From Sweltsa coloradensis (lineage: Eukaryota; Arthropoda; Insecta; Plecoptera; Chloroperlidae), in assembly GCA_024449915.1 (NCBI GenBank), contig JAMZAV010013791.1:1-64000 (forward strand): a stretch of 64,000 nt of DNA. Reading direction: 5' to 3'. The translations under genes were made by a program, and so were the position numbers. Under the pieces are notes generated by a model that ran no database searches, was not told the DNA's origin, and saw only the letters and a list, made by a program, of their open reading frames with translations. Shown here one piece after another: positions 1-9,736 of the stretch (positions are counted from its first letter, which is position 1; each line of letters begins with the position of its first letter).

Positions 1-900
1 AATGCTTGAATGTGATATTTATATTTTTCATGACGATTGATTATAATTTCGGGAAGTCACCACAAGTTAATAAGCCCTTAGACGATGTTGTAGGTAGGAA
101 GGTCCATGCTGGTCAGAACCAGCTGCGGGTAGGGGTGGATAGAAGGGCTGCGTCCGTTGCAATTTTATTTATTATTTATTATTATATATTTTCACTTAAG
201 TCTTAGAAGGAAGGAATAGAGAGATATATGCGAAATATCACGTCGACGCTTGCCAGAGCTCGCTGCACTTCGCTCATTTTGTTTCAGGGGCGTCACAGAG
301 GTCATATGCCCACTCTATCAAAGATGCGTGAGATAAGCCCGTGCTGCAATGAACCTGCAGTCACGGGTAGGAGGGACAAACAGACAAACACCAGAACCCA
401 TATTTTATCATAGTCGTAAATGAAGCTCGCCACGCTCATTCATTATTAATCATAACTACACTAAGAAATTATTACTGCCCGTAGACGTGAATAAACCAGT
501 GTGGTTATCGACGCTTGGGCACCGTACGGTACGCCGCAATGTGAGGCAGCAACCCTGTCAGCGACGAAGCCATGGTGCTAATTATTGTCATAATAAATCG
601 TCCAGCTACGTACGAGTCTTTAGGCAAGATTTTACGGAGGGAGCAAGAATTTATTGATAATAGTTTATTTATGTATTATATTATATTATTTTATTATTAT
701 TATTATTATATTACTTTTATTCGCACCAATATGAACATTACATAATGTGGTATTTAGAGCTTTCACCAGAGATGAACCACACTCTAAGGTGAAACCCCTA
801 TTACAAAAATTAATATACATGACATTAAAAAATACAATACATACAAAAATACTGAAACAACTGTCTTCATACTAAAACTTTTGCGTAGTATATGAGCGTC
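1..900. other. Unassigned AT-rich DNA with a family A scrap
   Basis: No gene is recognised. Positions 90-150 carry a fragment of family A, identified by its hairpin core GCTGGTCAGAACCAGC. Positions about 656-716 are an ATT-rich microsatellite. The short open frames here have no recognisable domain and look fortuitous. Confidence 0.6.
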
Positions 901-954
901 CTAATAATTGTGTGGTCCGTTGGTCTGTGTTAGCAGTACTGTTCCAGGGAAAAA

Positions 955-1362
955 GAAAAAAACAAAACCATAAAAGGTCAGGGTTTCGATCCCGCTAAAG
1001 TCAGAAGTTTTTACTAAAAATTCTGATTTGGACTTAAGTCCATCAGTTCTGTTTGGAGTTTGTAGACGGTGGACTTTGTGAGCCGTCAACCACGCAACGA
1101 AGCACATAGTGGTAATTCAGAGTTGTTCTGAATCGGCCGTTGTGATTCTTGGCGTTGATTCGCGGGGTTCGCAGCTGTCCATACCACTGTTGCTATATTT
1201 CCTAATTACAAATATCGATCTTTGGTTGGTTATCGCTCATCGTCGATTGCTCGGGCTGCAGGGTTTGGCTTGGTCGCTTTGATTTAAAGTCCCCCACTGA
1301 AAATACAGTTATATACAACTGAGTAGGCAGACTCTAATAAAATTTTATTTATTTATTTTATG
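955..1362 (+). mobile_element. SINE-T copy 1 (tRNA-derived SINE, degraded head)
   Basis: This is a copy of a SINE of about 430 bp that recurs on the minus strand at 25.3 and 42.5 kb. The body and the AT-rich tail (AATAAAATTTTATTTATTT) are preserved. The tRNA-like head is interrupted by an A-rich run near 950-975, but a B-box-like sequence (GGTTTCGATCCCGC) remains near 980-995. Its 3' tail abuts the 3' end of LINE-R, which lies in the opposite orientation. It could instead be read as the LINE-R 3' UTR, but the other two copies begin at the same tail boundary without any LINE-R coding sequence, which favours an independent SINE. Confidence 0.6.
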
Positions 1363-1364
1363 TT

Positions 1365-2194
1365 CTATAATGCTGCCTTTTGAAGCTCTGGAGTCCAGTG
1401 ATTGCCAGAGATATGTTGGAGATTCTCTTCAAAACTTCTTCCAATTGTCCCACAAGCTCCAATTATAATGGGAACAACCTTACAACTGACATTCCACATT
1501 CGTTGAATTTCTATTTGAAGGTCTCGATATCTTGTGCGTTTCTCTGCTTCCTTTAATACTATGTTGCGGTCTGATGGAATAGCTACATCGATGATCAAAC
1601 ATTTTGAGTCTCTTTGTTTTTAACAACATGTCTGGTTTGTTGTGAAGAAACCTTTCGATCAGTGATTATTTGCTCATTCCACAATATGGTCACATTACCA
1701 TTGTCAACTACTTGCTCTGGTTTATGCATGTACCATTTGTCAGAAGTTTCGATGTTATAACTTCTACAAATGTTCCAATGCAAATATGCCCCAACCTTAT
1801 CGTGTCGATCAATGTATTCCGTTTTTGCTAAGACCGGGCATCCAGAAATAATGTGCTCCACGCTTTCTTCATAAAGCTTACACAAACGACACTTGTCATC
1901 TACTTCGAGTTTGAGAATTCTTTTTTCGTAACTTTTTGTTCTTAAGGCTTGATCTTGTGCAGCTACAATAAGACTTTCAGTTTCACCCTTGAGATTACTT
2001 CTGCCCAGCCACTTATTGGTTTGATCTTGGTCAATATGTGGTTGCATCATGCGTGTAATATATTGTCCATGCAAAGGTTTAGACTTCCAGCAACTTATTA
2101 GATCTTCCTGGATAATATTCTTAATTTTCTTCTTGATAACCTTGACCTTGTTAGTGATGGACCCATTGATCTGATTAATATCGGTTAATTCCAT
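1365..2194 (-). pseudogene. LINE-R C-terminal CCHC motif and restriction-like endonuclease
   Basis: Two frames joined by an overlap at 1595-1598. The first (199 residues) has a CCHC motif C102-x2-C105-x8-H114-x4-C119 within CRLCKLYEESVEHIISGC, typical of RLE LINEs just before the nuclease. The second (77 residues) has IIDVAIPSD followed by KEAEKRTRYRDLQIE, matching the PD-(D/E)XK-like pattern: an aspartate on a hydrophobic strand, then K-x-EK and a Y-x-DL helix. This nuclease nicks the target to prime reverse transcription. A TAG stop lies at the end of the frame next to the AT-rich junction with SINE-T. Confidence 0.8.
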
Positions 2195-3739
2195 ACCTGA
2201 TTTGAAACTTGTTGCTTAACTTAATGATAGATTTTCTCATAGCTTTGCTAGACTCATGTTCTTGAACCATTCTAATAAATTTGTCATCTCCTTTACCTTC
2301 TATGTATAAACTTAAACCAATCATTGCTGTTTTGTATGACCCCTCTAGTTGAGTTATTCCACGACCTCCATTCTTCCTTGCGATATACAGTCTTTCTACG
2401 TCCGCTCGTGGATGGTGCATTCCGTTTATTGTCAACAGTTTTCTTGTTTTTCGATCTAATCTCTTAAGTTCTTCAATGCTCCAATCTAATATCCCAAAGC
2501 TATAAGATAATACTGGCACAGCAAATTGACCAATTGCAATAGTTTTATTTCGTCCGTTCAATTCACTTTCAAGTATTAATCTTAGGCGTCGTTTGTATTC
2601 TTTGCTCAATTTATCTTTCATTAATGTATGCTGAACACCGTTACCTTCTTCTACTCCAAGATATTTATAAGTTGATTCTTGACCAATGTCCTCAATAGTG
2701 ATATGCTCGTCAAGTTGGATGTTTTCACTTGAGACAATCTTCCCTCTTTTGAATGTCGCTTTCTTGCACTTCTCGATTCCAAATTCCATACAAATGTCGT
2801 CACTGAAAGTTTTGACGATATTTAGTAAGATACTAAGTTCTTCGTCATTTTTTGCAAATAATTTTAAATCGTCCATGTACAGAAGATGCGAGACTTTATC
2901 TTCATTTGGCAATAATACATACCCCAAACCTGCGTCATTGAGGCACTTTGTCAAAGGAAACAAGCTCATGCAGAATAGAAGTGGCGATAACGAATCACCC
3001 TGAAATATTCCTCGTTGTATGTGAACATTACTTGATACGATTTCTTCGGTCTCCGTTCTTATTTTCATACTTGTATTCCAATGTAGCATCATAATTTTGC
3101 AGAAGTTGACAACAATTGGGCTGACCTTATACATTTCCAATACTTTTAATATCCAACTATGTGGCACACTATCAAATGCTTTCTTGTAATCAATCCAACC
3201 TACGCTAAGATTCTTCTGCCTCTGTTTACAATTTTCCATTATAGCTTTACTCAACAGAAGATGATCCTTACAGCCATACGTATTTCTACAACAACCTTTT
3301 TGCTCTAATGGCATTGCATTATTTGTAGCTAAAAATACTTGCATTCGTTCAGTTATAATTGACGGCAAGATTTTATACATTGTAGGTAAACATGTGATTG
3401 GTCTATAATTTTTTGGTTGTTCAGTTTGTGCAGACTTCGGTAACAAATACGTAACCCTGTGGTCAACCATACTGGTGCGTCTTCAGGATGAACTAAAGCA
3501 TTATTAAGCAAAGTTACTAGAATAGTATGAGTGGATGTCAGTTGTTTTAGCCAAAAGTTGGATAATTTGTCTGGCCCTGGTGCTTTCCAGCTAGAACTTT
3601 TCCGAAGGGAACTAGACAAATCACCCAATGTAATTTCTTCCCAATTCATATCCGGAGAATCAGCACAATCCAATTCTTGATGTTGAATCCATTTAGCTTC
3701 TGAATTATGCTTTTTGTTATCTTCCAGATTGATTTCCAA
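2175..3739 (-). pseudogene. LINE-R reverse transcriptase domain
   Basis: The RT is split into two overlapping frames by a frameshift near 3353-3470. The first part holds the WKAPGPDKL motif (RT region 0/1). The second, a 431-residue frame, holds NYRPITCLPT at 21-30, the first catalytic-aspartate strand DYKKAFD at 94-100, QGDSLSP at 157-163 and the active-site box YMDD at 198-201. A thumb-like region follows (KYLGVEEG, then LDRKTRKLLT). All core catalytic residues are present, so the damage is by indels rather than active-site loss. The conserved neighbours of YMDD and the absence of an APE domain support RLE-type assignment. Confidence 0.85.
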
Positions 3740-3778
3740 AAAAATTCTATTTCATCTTTTGTTGGTGATTTTTTTATT

Positions 3779-4446
3779 TCAATGTTTTTTTTCCAAGCTC
3801 TCTGTAGATTTATTTCCATTTTCTGAGAAAAAGTTATTTTGTCTAAATTGCAGCGTTCTTTTTGTGTATCTTCTTATTCTCTGAGCTTTTGCCTGGATCT
3901 TCTGTTTCAATTGCTCTTCTACTTGAACCGCATCTTGGGACTTGTGTATACTATACTTTTCAAAAAGTTGTCGTTTCTTTACAGTAAGTTTATACGAAAG
4001 ATTAATTTTAGTTCTTATTTCATGAAACAAGGATAGGTCTTTCCGCCATGAATCAATTTGTTTTTGAATTCGTATTTTCCACTTTGGTGTAATACGACTG
4101 TTTTTAAAAAGTGATTGTTCTTTTTTTACAAGCTTGTCTGTAATAACTGAGGCCGTTCCATAAAGTAGATGATTAAGACTTGTTATGTCTATTGGATGCA
4201 ATTCAACAATAATTCTTTCTAAAACAGCGTTAGCATTTGAGATTAATTGTTCTGCTTTTTTGTTTAATCTTATTTTAGCGAGGCGTTCACGGGAGTTTAT
4301 GGGAATATTTTGAATTTGTATCCATTGAGAAATAATTTCGTCCATTAAGTTGGCACTTTCTTCAGTCAAACAGGAATGCACTTTCTCTAGATTGTGTTCA
4401 TTGACATTCAGTTCCTCTCTACCACCCCTATACCTCTCTACCACAT
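3779..4446 (-). pseudogene. LINE-R pol fragment: N-terminal linker
   Basis: A lysine/arginine-rich, mostly helical region upstream of the RT. It includes the patch ARAQRIRRYTKRT-like around residues 215-230 of the open frame, followed by FRQNNFF. Known RLE LINEs have a comparable basic stretch just before the RT, thought to help bind RNA or DNA. The first 25-30 residues of the open frame are translated microsatellite and family A sequence, not real protein. The frame ends at 3779, and the next part of the protein continues in another frame after an indel. Confidence 0.6.
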
Positions 4447-4497
4447 TTATTATTATTATTATTATTACTATTACGATTATTATTATTGTTATTATTA
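4446..4497. repeat. (ATT)n microsatellite at the LINE-R 5' junction
   Basis: An imperfect ATT tract of about 52 bp lies exactly between the truncated 5' side of LINE-R and the left end of a family A copy. Confidence 0.85.
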
Positions 4498-4857
4498 AGG
4501 ACGCGTCAACCGTAAGGTCAGAATGCACCACTCTAGCCGAGGGAATATGGGGCGTAGGGGTCCATGCTGGACAATACCAGCCATGGGTAAGGGTGAAAGG
4601 GGGGTTCTCACGTCGCGGTCGTCATCGTCTTTGTCATCGTTCGTTGTGTCATTATCATCATCGTCGGGGACGTCGTCAAGGGTAGGGAGAGATGTCCCCG
4701 ACGACGATTTCCAGAGCTCGCCTCTAGTTTCGGGAAAACATATACTATCCTCCTTCATACTAACTGATGTTTGCGAGGTAGACTTTTCTCTTGAATCGCC
4801 TTGTACGATTAGAAGAGCCATGCTCTGGGCCAATTCTACCCCGGGCCCAGACACGGG
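4498..4857 (-). repeat. Family A copy, near full length (reference copy)
   Basis: On the plus strand the copy runs from GACGCGTCAACCG to GGGCCCAGAC. Recognisable parts in order are the AGGTCA motif shared with the LINE-N 3' end, a GCTGG..CCAGC hairpin core (damaged here), a TTCTCACGTCG box, a (GTC/ATC)-rich stretch, a hairpin at 4657-4708, GAGCTCGCCTCTAGTTTCGG, a GATGTTTGCGAGG box and a terminal GC-rich end. I assign it to the minus strand because, read that way, its 3' end resembles the LINE-N tail. Open frames run through it on both strands, but they follow from low-stop GAY/GTC composition and are not taken as genes. Confidence 0.8.
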
Positions 4858-5015
4858 AATATATGGGGAGAAAAATCCCATTCTGGTCAAAACCAGTCAC
4901 GGGTTGGAAGATTTCGTCTTCGTCTTTGTCATCGTTCGTGCTGTCATGGTCGTCAATGTAATGTGGGTGGTCCCGACGACAATTGATTCATCTGCAAGGC
5001 TAGTTTCTATGGAGG
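4858..5015 (-). repeat. Partial family A copy joined head-to-tail
   Basis: Directly after the first copy, the sequence restarts at the ATATGGGGAG and CTGGTCAAAACCAG core, runs through the GTC-rich stretch and stops at CTAGTTTCTATGG. It leads straight into the LINE-N 3' end at 5017. Confidence 0.7.
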
Positions 5016-5016
5016 A

Positions 5017-6305
5017 CGTCGTGAGAAACTAGGGCGTTATACCGGTTAGGTCATATTGCGCCGCCTGTGTAGTGTGAAAGTTGATGAGTGAGTTAAAGAT
5101 GTGTTTGATGATTAGATTGTTTCAAAGTGTATTTTATGAAAATAAAATGATGATGATGGTAGTAATATCAAAACAAACGATATTGATGTGAATGGAAAAT
5201 TTAAATTTTATAAATTAAAGAAAATTTCTTTAATTGTGTTTGATTGATGTGTTCGATGTAAAGACAATTTGGCTTCATAAATTACTTTGAATGAATGAAT
5301 GAATTCTAAGAGTGATAGTAAAAAATGAAATGATGATAGTAATAGCAAAACAAGAATTATTTATGTGAAAGGAAATAAATAAATTCAAGAAATGTGTATG
5401 ATGTTAGTTAAGTTTTGTTAAATCAGCGGTTCTCAACCTGTGGGGCGCGCCCCAAAATGGGAGCGCCTGGATGGGCAACCACATATTTAATATTTAAAAA
5501 AAAATAAAAAATAAATTTTAAAAATGCAAATTTAGCTTTAAAATTAGACAACCACACGTGTTCTTGGTCTTACAGGTTCCCATCAATACCAAGGGTGTTG
5601 GGACATATTAGCAAGGGCACTTACTCCCCCCGACCCCCGTGGATTTGCAAAATAGTTGGTTTTCAAATTGTTTTTGTGGTTTTCAAGAGTTTCCACTATA
5701 CAAATCTATATTATTCGCTATTGCATTCACCAATTTTTTTCAGTGTAAGCACCAAAACGCATTCTAAATACAACTTACTTCCAAATTTTCGCTGCAGCGG
5801 CGCTACTGTTACGGTGTTTCTGCCCCTTGAACCCAACGTCATGGCCCTTTTCTCCATGACACTGCCTTTCTATTTCCACTTTGAGAACTACGGGGGTTTA
5901 AAAACATACCAGGCCCCTTAAACCCACCGTTTTGGGTCCTTTCCCATGACACTGCCTTTCTATTTCCATTTTGAGCACTACGGGGGTTAAAACATACCAG
6001 GCCCCTGAAAAAAAATCCTACCTACGCTCCTTGCGGATGATGCATATAAAAGGTTTACACATTGATATTTTTCTTTCCAAATAATTTAAATTTTTTTTTT
6101 TAAGAAATTCAACAAATTTATATTACTAAATAAAATGAACATGTTCTAATTTAAGGCAACAACCCCCTTTGGATAAATTCCTTGTCTGGACAAGGAACTG
6201 ATCCAAAGGGAGGCGCGACTAAAGAAGGTTGAAAACCACTGTGTTAAATAGATAACTTTGGATGAGAAATTTAGAAAGTTTGTCGCCGTTATCATTTGAT
6301 CGAAG
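5017..6305 (-). mobile_element. LINE-N 3' UTR fragment, split by a hAT-like insertion
   Basis: 5017-5423 and 6242-6305 together match the 3' UTR of LINE-N as seen at 11.88-12.18 kb: GACGTCGTGAGAAAC end, CCGGTTAGGTCATATTGCGC, then GGATGAGAAATTTAGAAAG and TTTGTCGCCGTTATCAT. The middle is replaced by the 818-bp insertion at 5424-6241. On the right the LINE stops at about 6305 and family A starts. Confidence 0.8.
5424..6241. mobile_element. hAT-like non-autonomous DNA transposon with 8-bp TSD
   Basis: The element has terminal inverted repeats CAGCGGTTCTCAACCTG (left) and, reverse-complemented, CAGTGGTTTTCAACCTT (right). It is flanked by a perfect 8-bp duplication TGTTAAAT at 5416-5423 and 6242-6249. 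An 8-bp TSD and CAGNGGTTCTCAA-type termini are typical of the hAT superfamily. It is 818 bp long with no transposase domain, so it depends on an enzyme supplied elsewhere. Inside are a direct duplication of about 90 bp (around 5822-6006) and a CCTTGTC-TG-GACAAGG palindrome at 6180-6195. It sits in the LINE-N 3' UTR, so it inserted after that LINE fragment. Confidence 0.92.
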
Positions 6306-6309
6306 TTTT

Positions 6310-6698
6310 TTGGTTTTGGATTAAGGACGCGTCAAACCCTTCGGTCATAATGCAAACCCTTTATGACTATGGGATATGGGGAGGAGGGGCCCATGCTGGT
6401 CAGGAGGGCCATGCTGGTCAGCACCAGCCACGGGAAGGGGAGGAAACGGGGGTTTTTCACGTTGGGGGCGTCATCGTCTTTGTCATCGTTCATTGTGTCA
6501 CTGTCATCTTCGTCGGGAAGGTCTTCAAGGGAAGTGAGAGCTGTCCCGCAGTGATTGCCAGTGTTAGCCTCTACATTCGGGGAATAATATCCTCCGCTCT
6601 AACTAGCTGATGTTTGCGAAACTTTATCTCTTGAATCGTCTTGTACGAAAAAGAAAAGCCATGCTCAGGCCAATTTCTACCCTGGCTCAGACGGGGGG
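6310..6698 (-). repeat. Family A copy, near full length
   Basis: It begins GGATTAAGGACGCGTCAAACC and ends near GGCTCAGACGGGG. The CCATGCTGGTCAG core is duplicated (6391-6430). The open frame across it is a composition effect. Confidence 0.8.
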
Positions 6699-7157
6699 GC
6701 ATAGCTTACAGATAAGCTTTTACAGAGTTCCATTTTTTTTTTAAACAGAGCTTCAATTTTTAATGTGTCCTTGCTAAATCGTCCGATTTGTTTGAATTGA
6801 ACAGCTCTCTTCAATCCGACGTTGCAGCATGACTGAATCCAACGTAGATAGACTTAAGTGACCGGCGGAAAAAAGTGGAAACGGCGTCCGTGTTCTACTT
6901 GGGAAATGATGTACAGTATTGAGGAATCTAAAATAAAAATCACACTTTAAAACGGTTTAGATTTCGCCATTGTAATTTCACCACCGTCGGGCCCTGACAG
7001 TCTGTGTGACGTAAACTCAACTCTCGTATAGTTCAGTGTGAACTATGAAACAAAGGGTTTCTAATGTCGTGATGTTTTTATATCAGAATGGCGAATCATT
7101 AAATAAATCGTTATCGCGATCGTTTAAATTTGTAGAAGAATCTAAATAAATAAAGCC
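6699..7157. other. Unassigned DNA
   Basis: I see no domain, RNA gene or clear repeat in this stretch. Confidence 0.5.
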
Positions 7158-7270
7158 CTAGTTTCGGGACTCCACTCGTACTTTGCTGATGTTTGCGAGG
7201 TGGACTTTTTTTTTAAATCGCCTTTTACGATTAGCGAGTTATCTGGGCAATTCTAACCCGGCCAAGCGGG
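7158..7270 (-). repeat. Family A fragment (right-hand end)
   Basis: CTAGTTTCGGG, then GATGTTTGCGAGGTGGAC, ATCGCCTTTTACGATTAGC and a GGCCAAGCGGGG end. Confidence 0.75.
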
Positions 7271-7440
7271 GCATACTTTTGTTTCCCAAGCGATCCTAAA
7301 CCCTTTTGCGTATATTATGATTCTAATATAATCTACGTTTTTTCTCACCTAAATATTTAAAAGAATTTTCTTAAAAAAGACGGAAACGGAGAACCTTCGT
7401 AAATTTTAAAAAAATGCATTGTATCTTCATTCATTCATCA

Positions 7441-7622
7441 TCCAATCTAGCCGAGTCGCTATAGGCAGGAAAATCACTTGCTGGTCAAAACAGCCACGGC
7501 GGTTTGGGGGGGGGGGGGGAGGTGAGAAGTGTTTTCACGTTTCGATGGTCAACGTTCGTTTTGTCATAGTCGTTGACGTCGGATAAGTCGTTAAGGGGAG
7601 AGGGAGGGATCCCCGACGAATA
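7441..7622 (-). repeat. Family A fragment (left and middle parts)
   Basis: TCTAGCCGAG, a CTTGCTGGTCAAAACAGCC core, a G13 run, a CGTTCGTTTTGTCAT stretch and GGGATCCCCGACGAA. Confidence 0.7.
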
Positions 7623-7689
7623 AGGGACTAAGGGATGTCAGGTGGACAGACTTGTGCTGGAGAGATGATGACGTGCAGGTTGACACACA

Positions 7690-8300
7690 CATACGGCGTG
7701 AGAGAATCTAGGGCGCTTCAACCGGTGTGGTCCTATTGCGTCGCCTGTGATATTTAATGTTAATGAAATGAGTTAATGGTGTTATTGATGATTATACTGT
7801 CTTCTAATTGTATATATAGGGGAAAAATGTATGGTGATTATAGTTAAAGCAAAATAAAATTTATTATTTATTTGAATGGAAATAAAGAAAGAAATGATTT
7901 TATGACGTGTTTGCATTTTGCAGTTTGCAATTTATTATTTTTGCACCACATCCCAAGATGTCTGTCGCAAATCCAACAATCGTTGCTTGTATCCACTCTT
8001 GACATCTGGAACGGGAACAAGATTAAAATCAACGTCGCGGCGTTGGAAGCGTCCTTAGCAGCCCAATCAGCGTGTTCATTTCCCTCTTGCCCACGTGTCC
8101 AGGAATCCAGCAAACTCTATTATAGAACCCTTAAAGTTAGTTTTTCTTAATGGAATTGGATGTCGTTTACCAAATGATGACTTGAATTTATGAGTTTCAT
8201 GGCTTGAAATGAGCTCAAGCTATCTGAACACAAAATGTATTCTCCACAACGGCAATGCATGGCGAATAACTCTGCAGCGAAATCTGCCACTCTTGTCTAA
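7690..8300 (-). mobile_element. LINE-N 3' fragment with an internal deletion
   Basis: It starts at a LINE-N 3' end (GTGAGAGAATCTAGGGCGCTTCAACCGG, shortened here to its first 20 bases GTGAGAGAATCTAGGGCGCT) and continues through part of the 3' UTR. It then jumps near 7860-7915 directly into RNase H coding sequence. The stretch corresponding to about 12.1-12.4 kb of the longer copy, including the terminal CCHC, is missing. It ends at about 8300 against family A. Minus-strand translation still shows GNEHADWAAKDAS-like RNase H sequence. Confidence 0.75.
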
Positions 8301-8463
8301 GGGATACGAGGAGGATGTCACATGCCGTCAAAACTAGCCACGGGTATTGGGGGAGGAAAGAGGCGGTTCTCACGTCGGGGTCTCCATCGTCGTTGTCTTC
8401 GTTCGTGTCGTCATGGTCATTGTCGTCGGGGCGGTCGTCAAGCGAGGAAGGAGAGGACACTGG
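8300..8463 (-). repeat. Family A fragment
   Basis: AAGGGATACGAGGAGG, ACTAGCCACGGG, GTTCTCACGTCGGGG and a GTC-rich part ending at GGAGAGGACACTGGCC. Confidence 0.7.
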
Positions 8464-9088
8464 CCAATAATAATTTACAACAACGTTAGGATAGCGTTAA
8501 TAAGAAGAATTCGTTTTTTTATTTAATTTGTATTCCAAATTTATTAAGAGAGTATAGGACATGCGTTTTTGGCAAATTGTTGGTCGCTTCGCCGACTGAC
8601 ACCACAGATGTCTGAAATTTTGAAAATATGTCACAAATGTGGAAATAAAGGGCTTTTCATTAAAACATGTCCAAATTTTATTTTAAAATAATTTATAAAA
8701 ATACATAAATTTTTACGAATTTTGATTTTGTTAAGAACTCCAAAATCGACATTATTCGTGATTTTAAATTTTGAAAATTGATGACCGCAGGGTCGTCTAT
8801 GTATGCTTCGTTGACAACCATTTGCAATGTTTCATATACGTCTGATGAATCTTGGCTGAGCGAAAAGCTATTTTACAACTGCCAAATGTGTACCATTCCA
8901 CCTCTTATATGAAATACGAATATAAATACGTGAGTGATTACATTCGTGTTTTTAATTATTTGGTTCTAAAAGTTAATTTTTTGATGATATTAGTGTTTAA
9001 ATAAATAATTTCAAGAAATAAACTGGGTAAGATTGTCGCCATTCTCACAATATGGGATTTATTCATATATTTGTTTTTTTTTGCTTTA
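8464..9088. other. Unassigned AT-rich DNA
   Basis: No coding signal or known repeat recognised. Confidence 0.5.
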
Positions 9089-9273
9089 GGGCACCAATGC
9101 AGTAAGGTCAAATTGCAAAGGACCAGTCAGAGCAAAAAGTTTCTCAAGTCGTGTTTCCATCGTTTTTGTAATCGTGCTTGTTGTCATAGTCGTCGTTGTC
9201 GTCATCGTCGGGAAGGTGGTCAAGGGAAATGGCGAGAGACCCCGACAACGACTGCCAAAGCTCACCTCTAGTT
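9089..9273 (-). repeat. Family A fragment
   Basis: It contains GCAGTAAGGTCAAATTGC, CTCAAGTCGTG, the GTC-rich stretch with GTCATCGTCGGGAAGGTGG and GCTCACCTCTAGTTTAG. Confidence 0.7.
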
Positions 9274-9288
9274 TAGTATATTTGGATG

Positions 9289-9672
9289 AGGGCGCGTCAA
9301 CCGTTAGGTCATTAAGCGCTACTCTAGCCTAGGGAATATTTGGAGCAGGGGCTCAGGCTTATCAGAACCAACCACTAAAAAGGATGGATTCTGACGTCGC
9401 GGTCGTCATCGTCTTTGTCAACATTTGTTTTCTCATTGTCATCGTAGTCGGGGAAAATGTCCCTGCCGACAATGGCCAGAGCTCGCCTCTATTTTCGGAA
9501 CGAATTAGTTTTGTTTTTGTTTTGTTCCTAGCCTCTAGTTTAGGGGAGTAAAACTAGTAAACTAACCTTCCTACTAGCTGATGTTTACGAGGTGGACTTT
9601 TTCTCTTGAATTGCTTTTACGGTTAGCAGAGCCCAAGCCTAGGGACAATTCTACCCCAAATGCAGGCGAAGT
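9289..9672 (-). repeat. Family A copy with internal duplication
   Basis: It starts GGGCGCGTCAACCGTTAGGT and ends near CAGGCGAAGTGGG. The CTCTA-TTT-GGGG-type segment is repeated around 9486-9550. It follows the previous fragment in the same orientation with about 15 bp between them. Confidence 0.8.
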
Positions 9673-9736
9673 GGGAAGAAATAATATTGTGTACTGCACC
9701 AATACTACGAAATTCGAAATGGAGAAACTATACTAG

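Larger units (their letters stand above)
1365..4446 (-). mobile_element. LINE-R: RLE-type non-LTR retrotransposon, 5'-truncated
   Basis: A minus-strand element reading from 4446 down to 1365. In order it carries a basic helical N-terminal linker, a reverse transcriptase domain, a CCHC motif and a C-terminal restriction-like endonuclease. That order is known for the R2/R4/NeSL/CRE group, which uses site-biased target-primed reverse transcription. The coding sequence is broken into at least four frames. The 5' side stops at an (ATT)n tract (4446-4497) that joins family A. No upstream zinc-finger region is seen, so the copy is truncated and probably inactive. Confidence 0.85.

Noticed and set aside
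4495..5032. Long open frames on both strands through family A, with Asp-rich (DDDDND..NDDKDDDD) or Ser-rich translations
   Set aside because: They arise from the GTC/GAY-rich composition, which has few stops. They are open on both strands at once, do not keep one frame between copies, and are broken by the same indels as the rest of the repeat.
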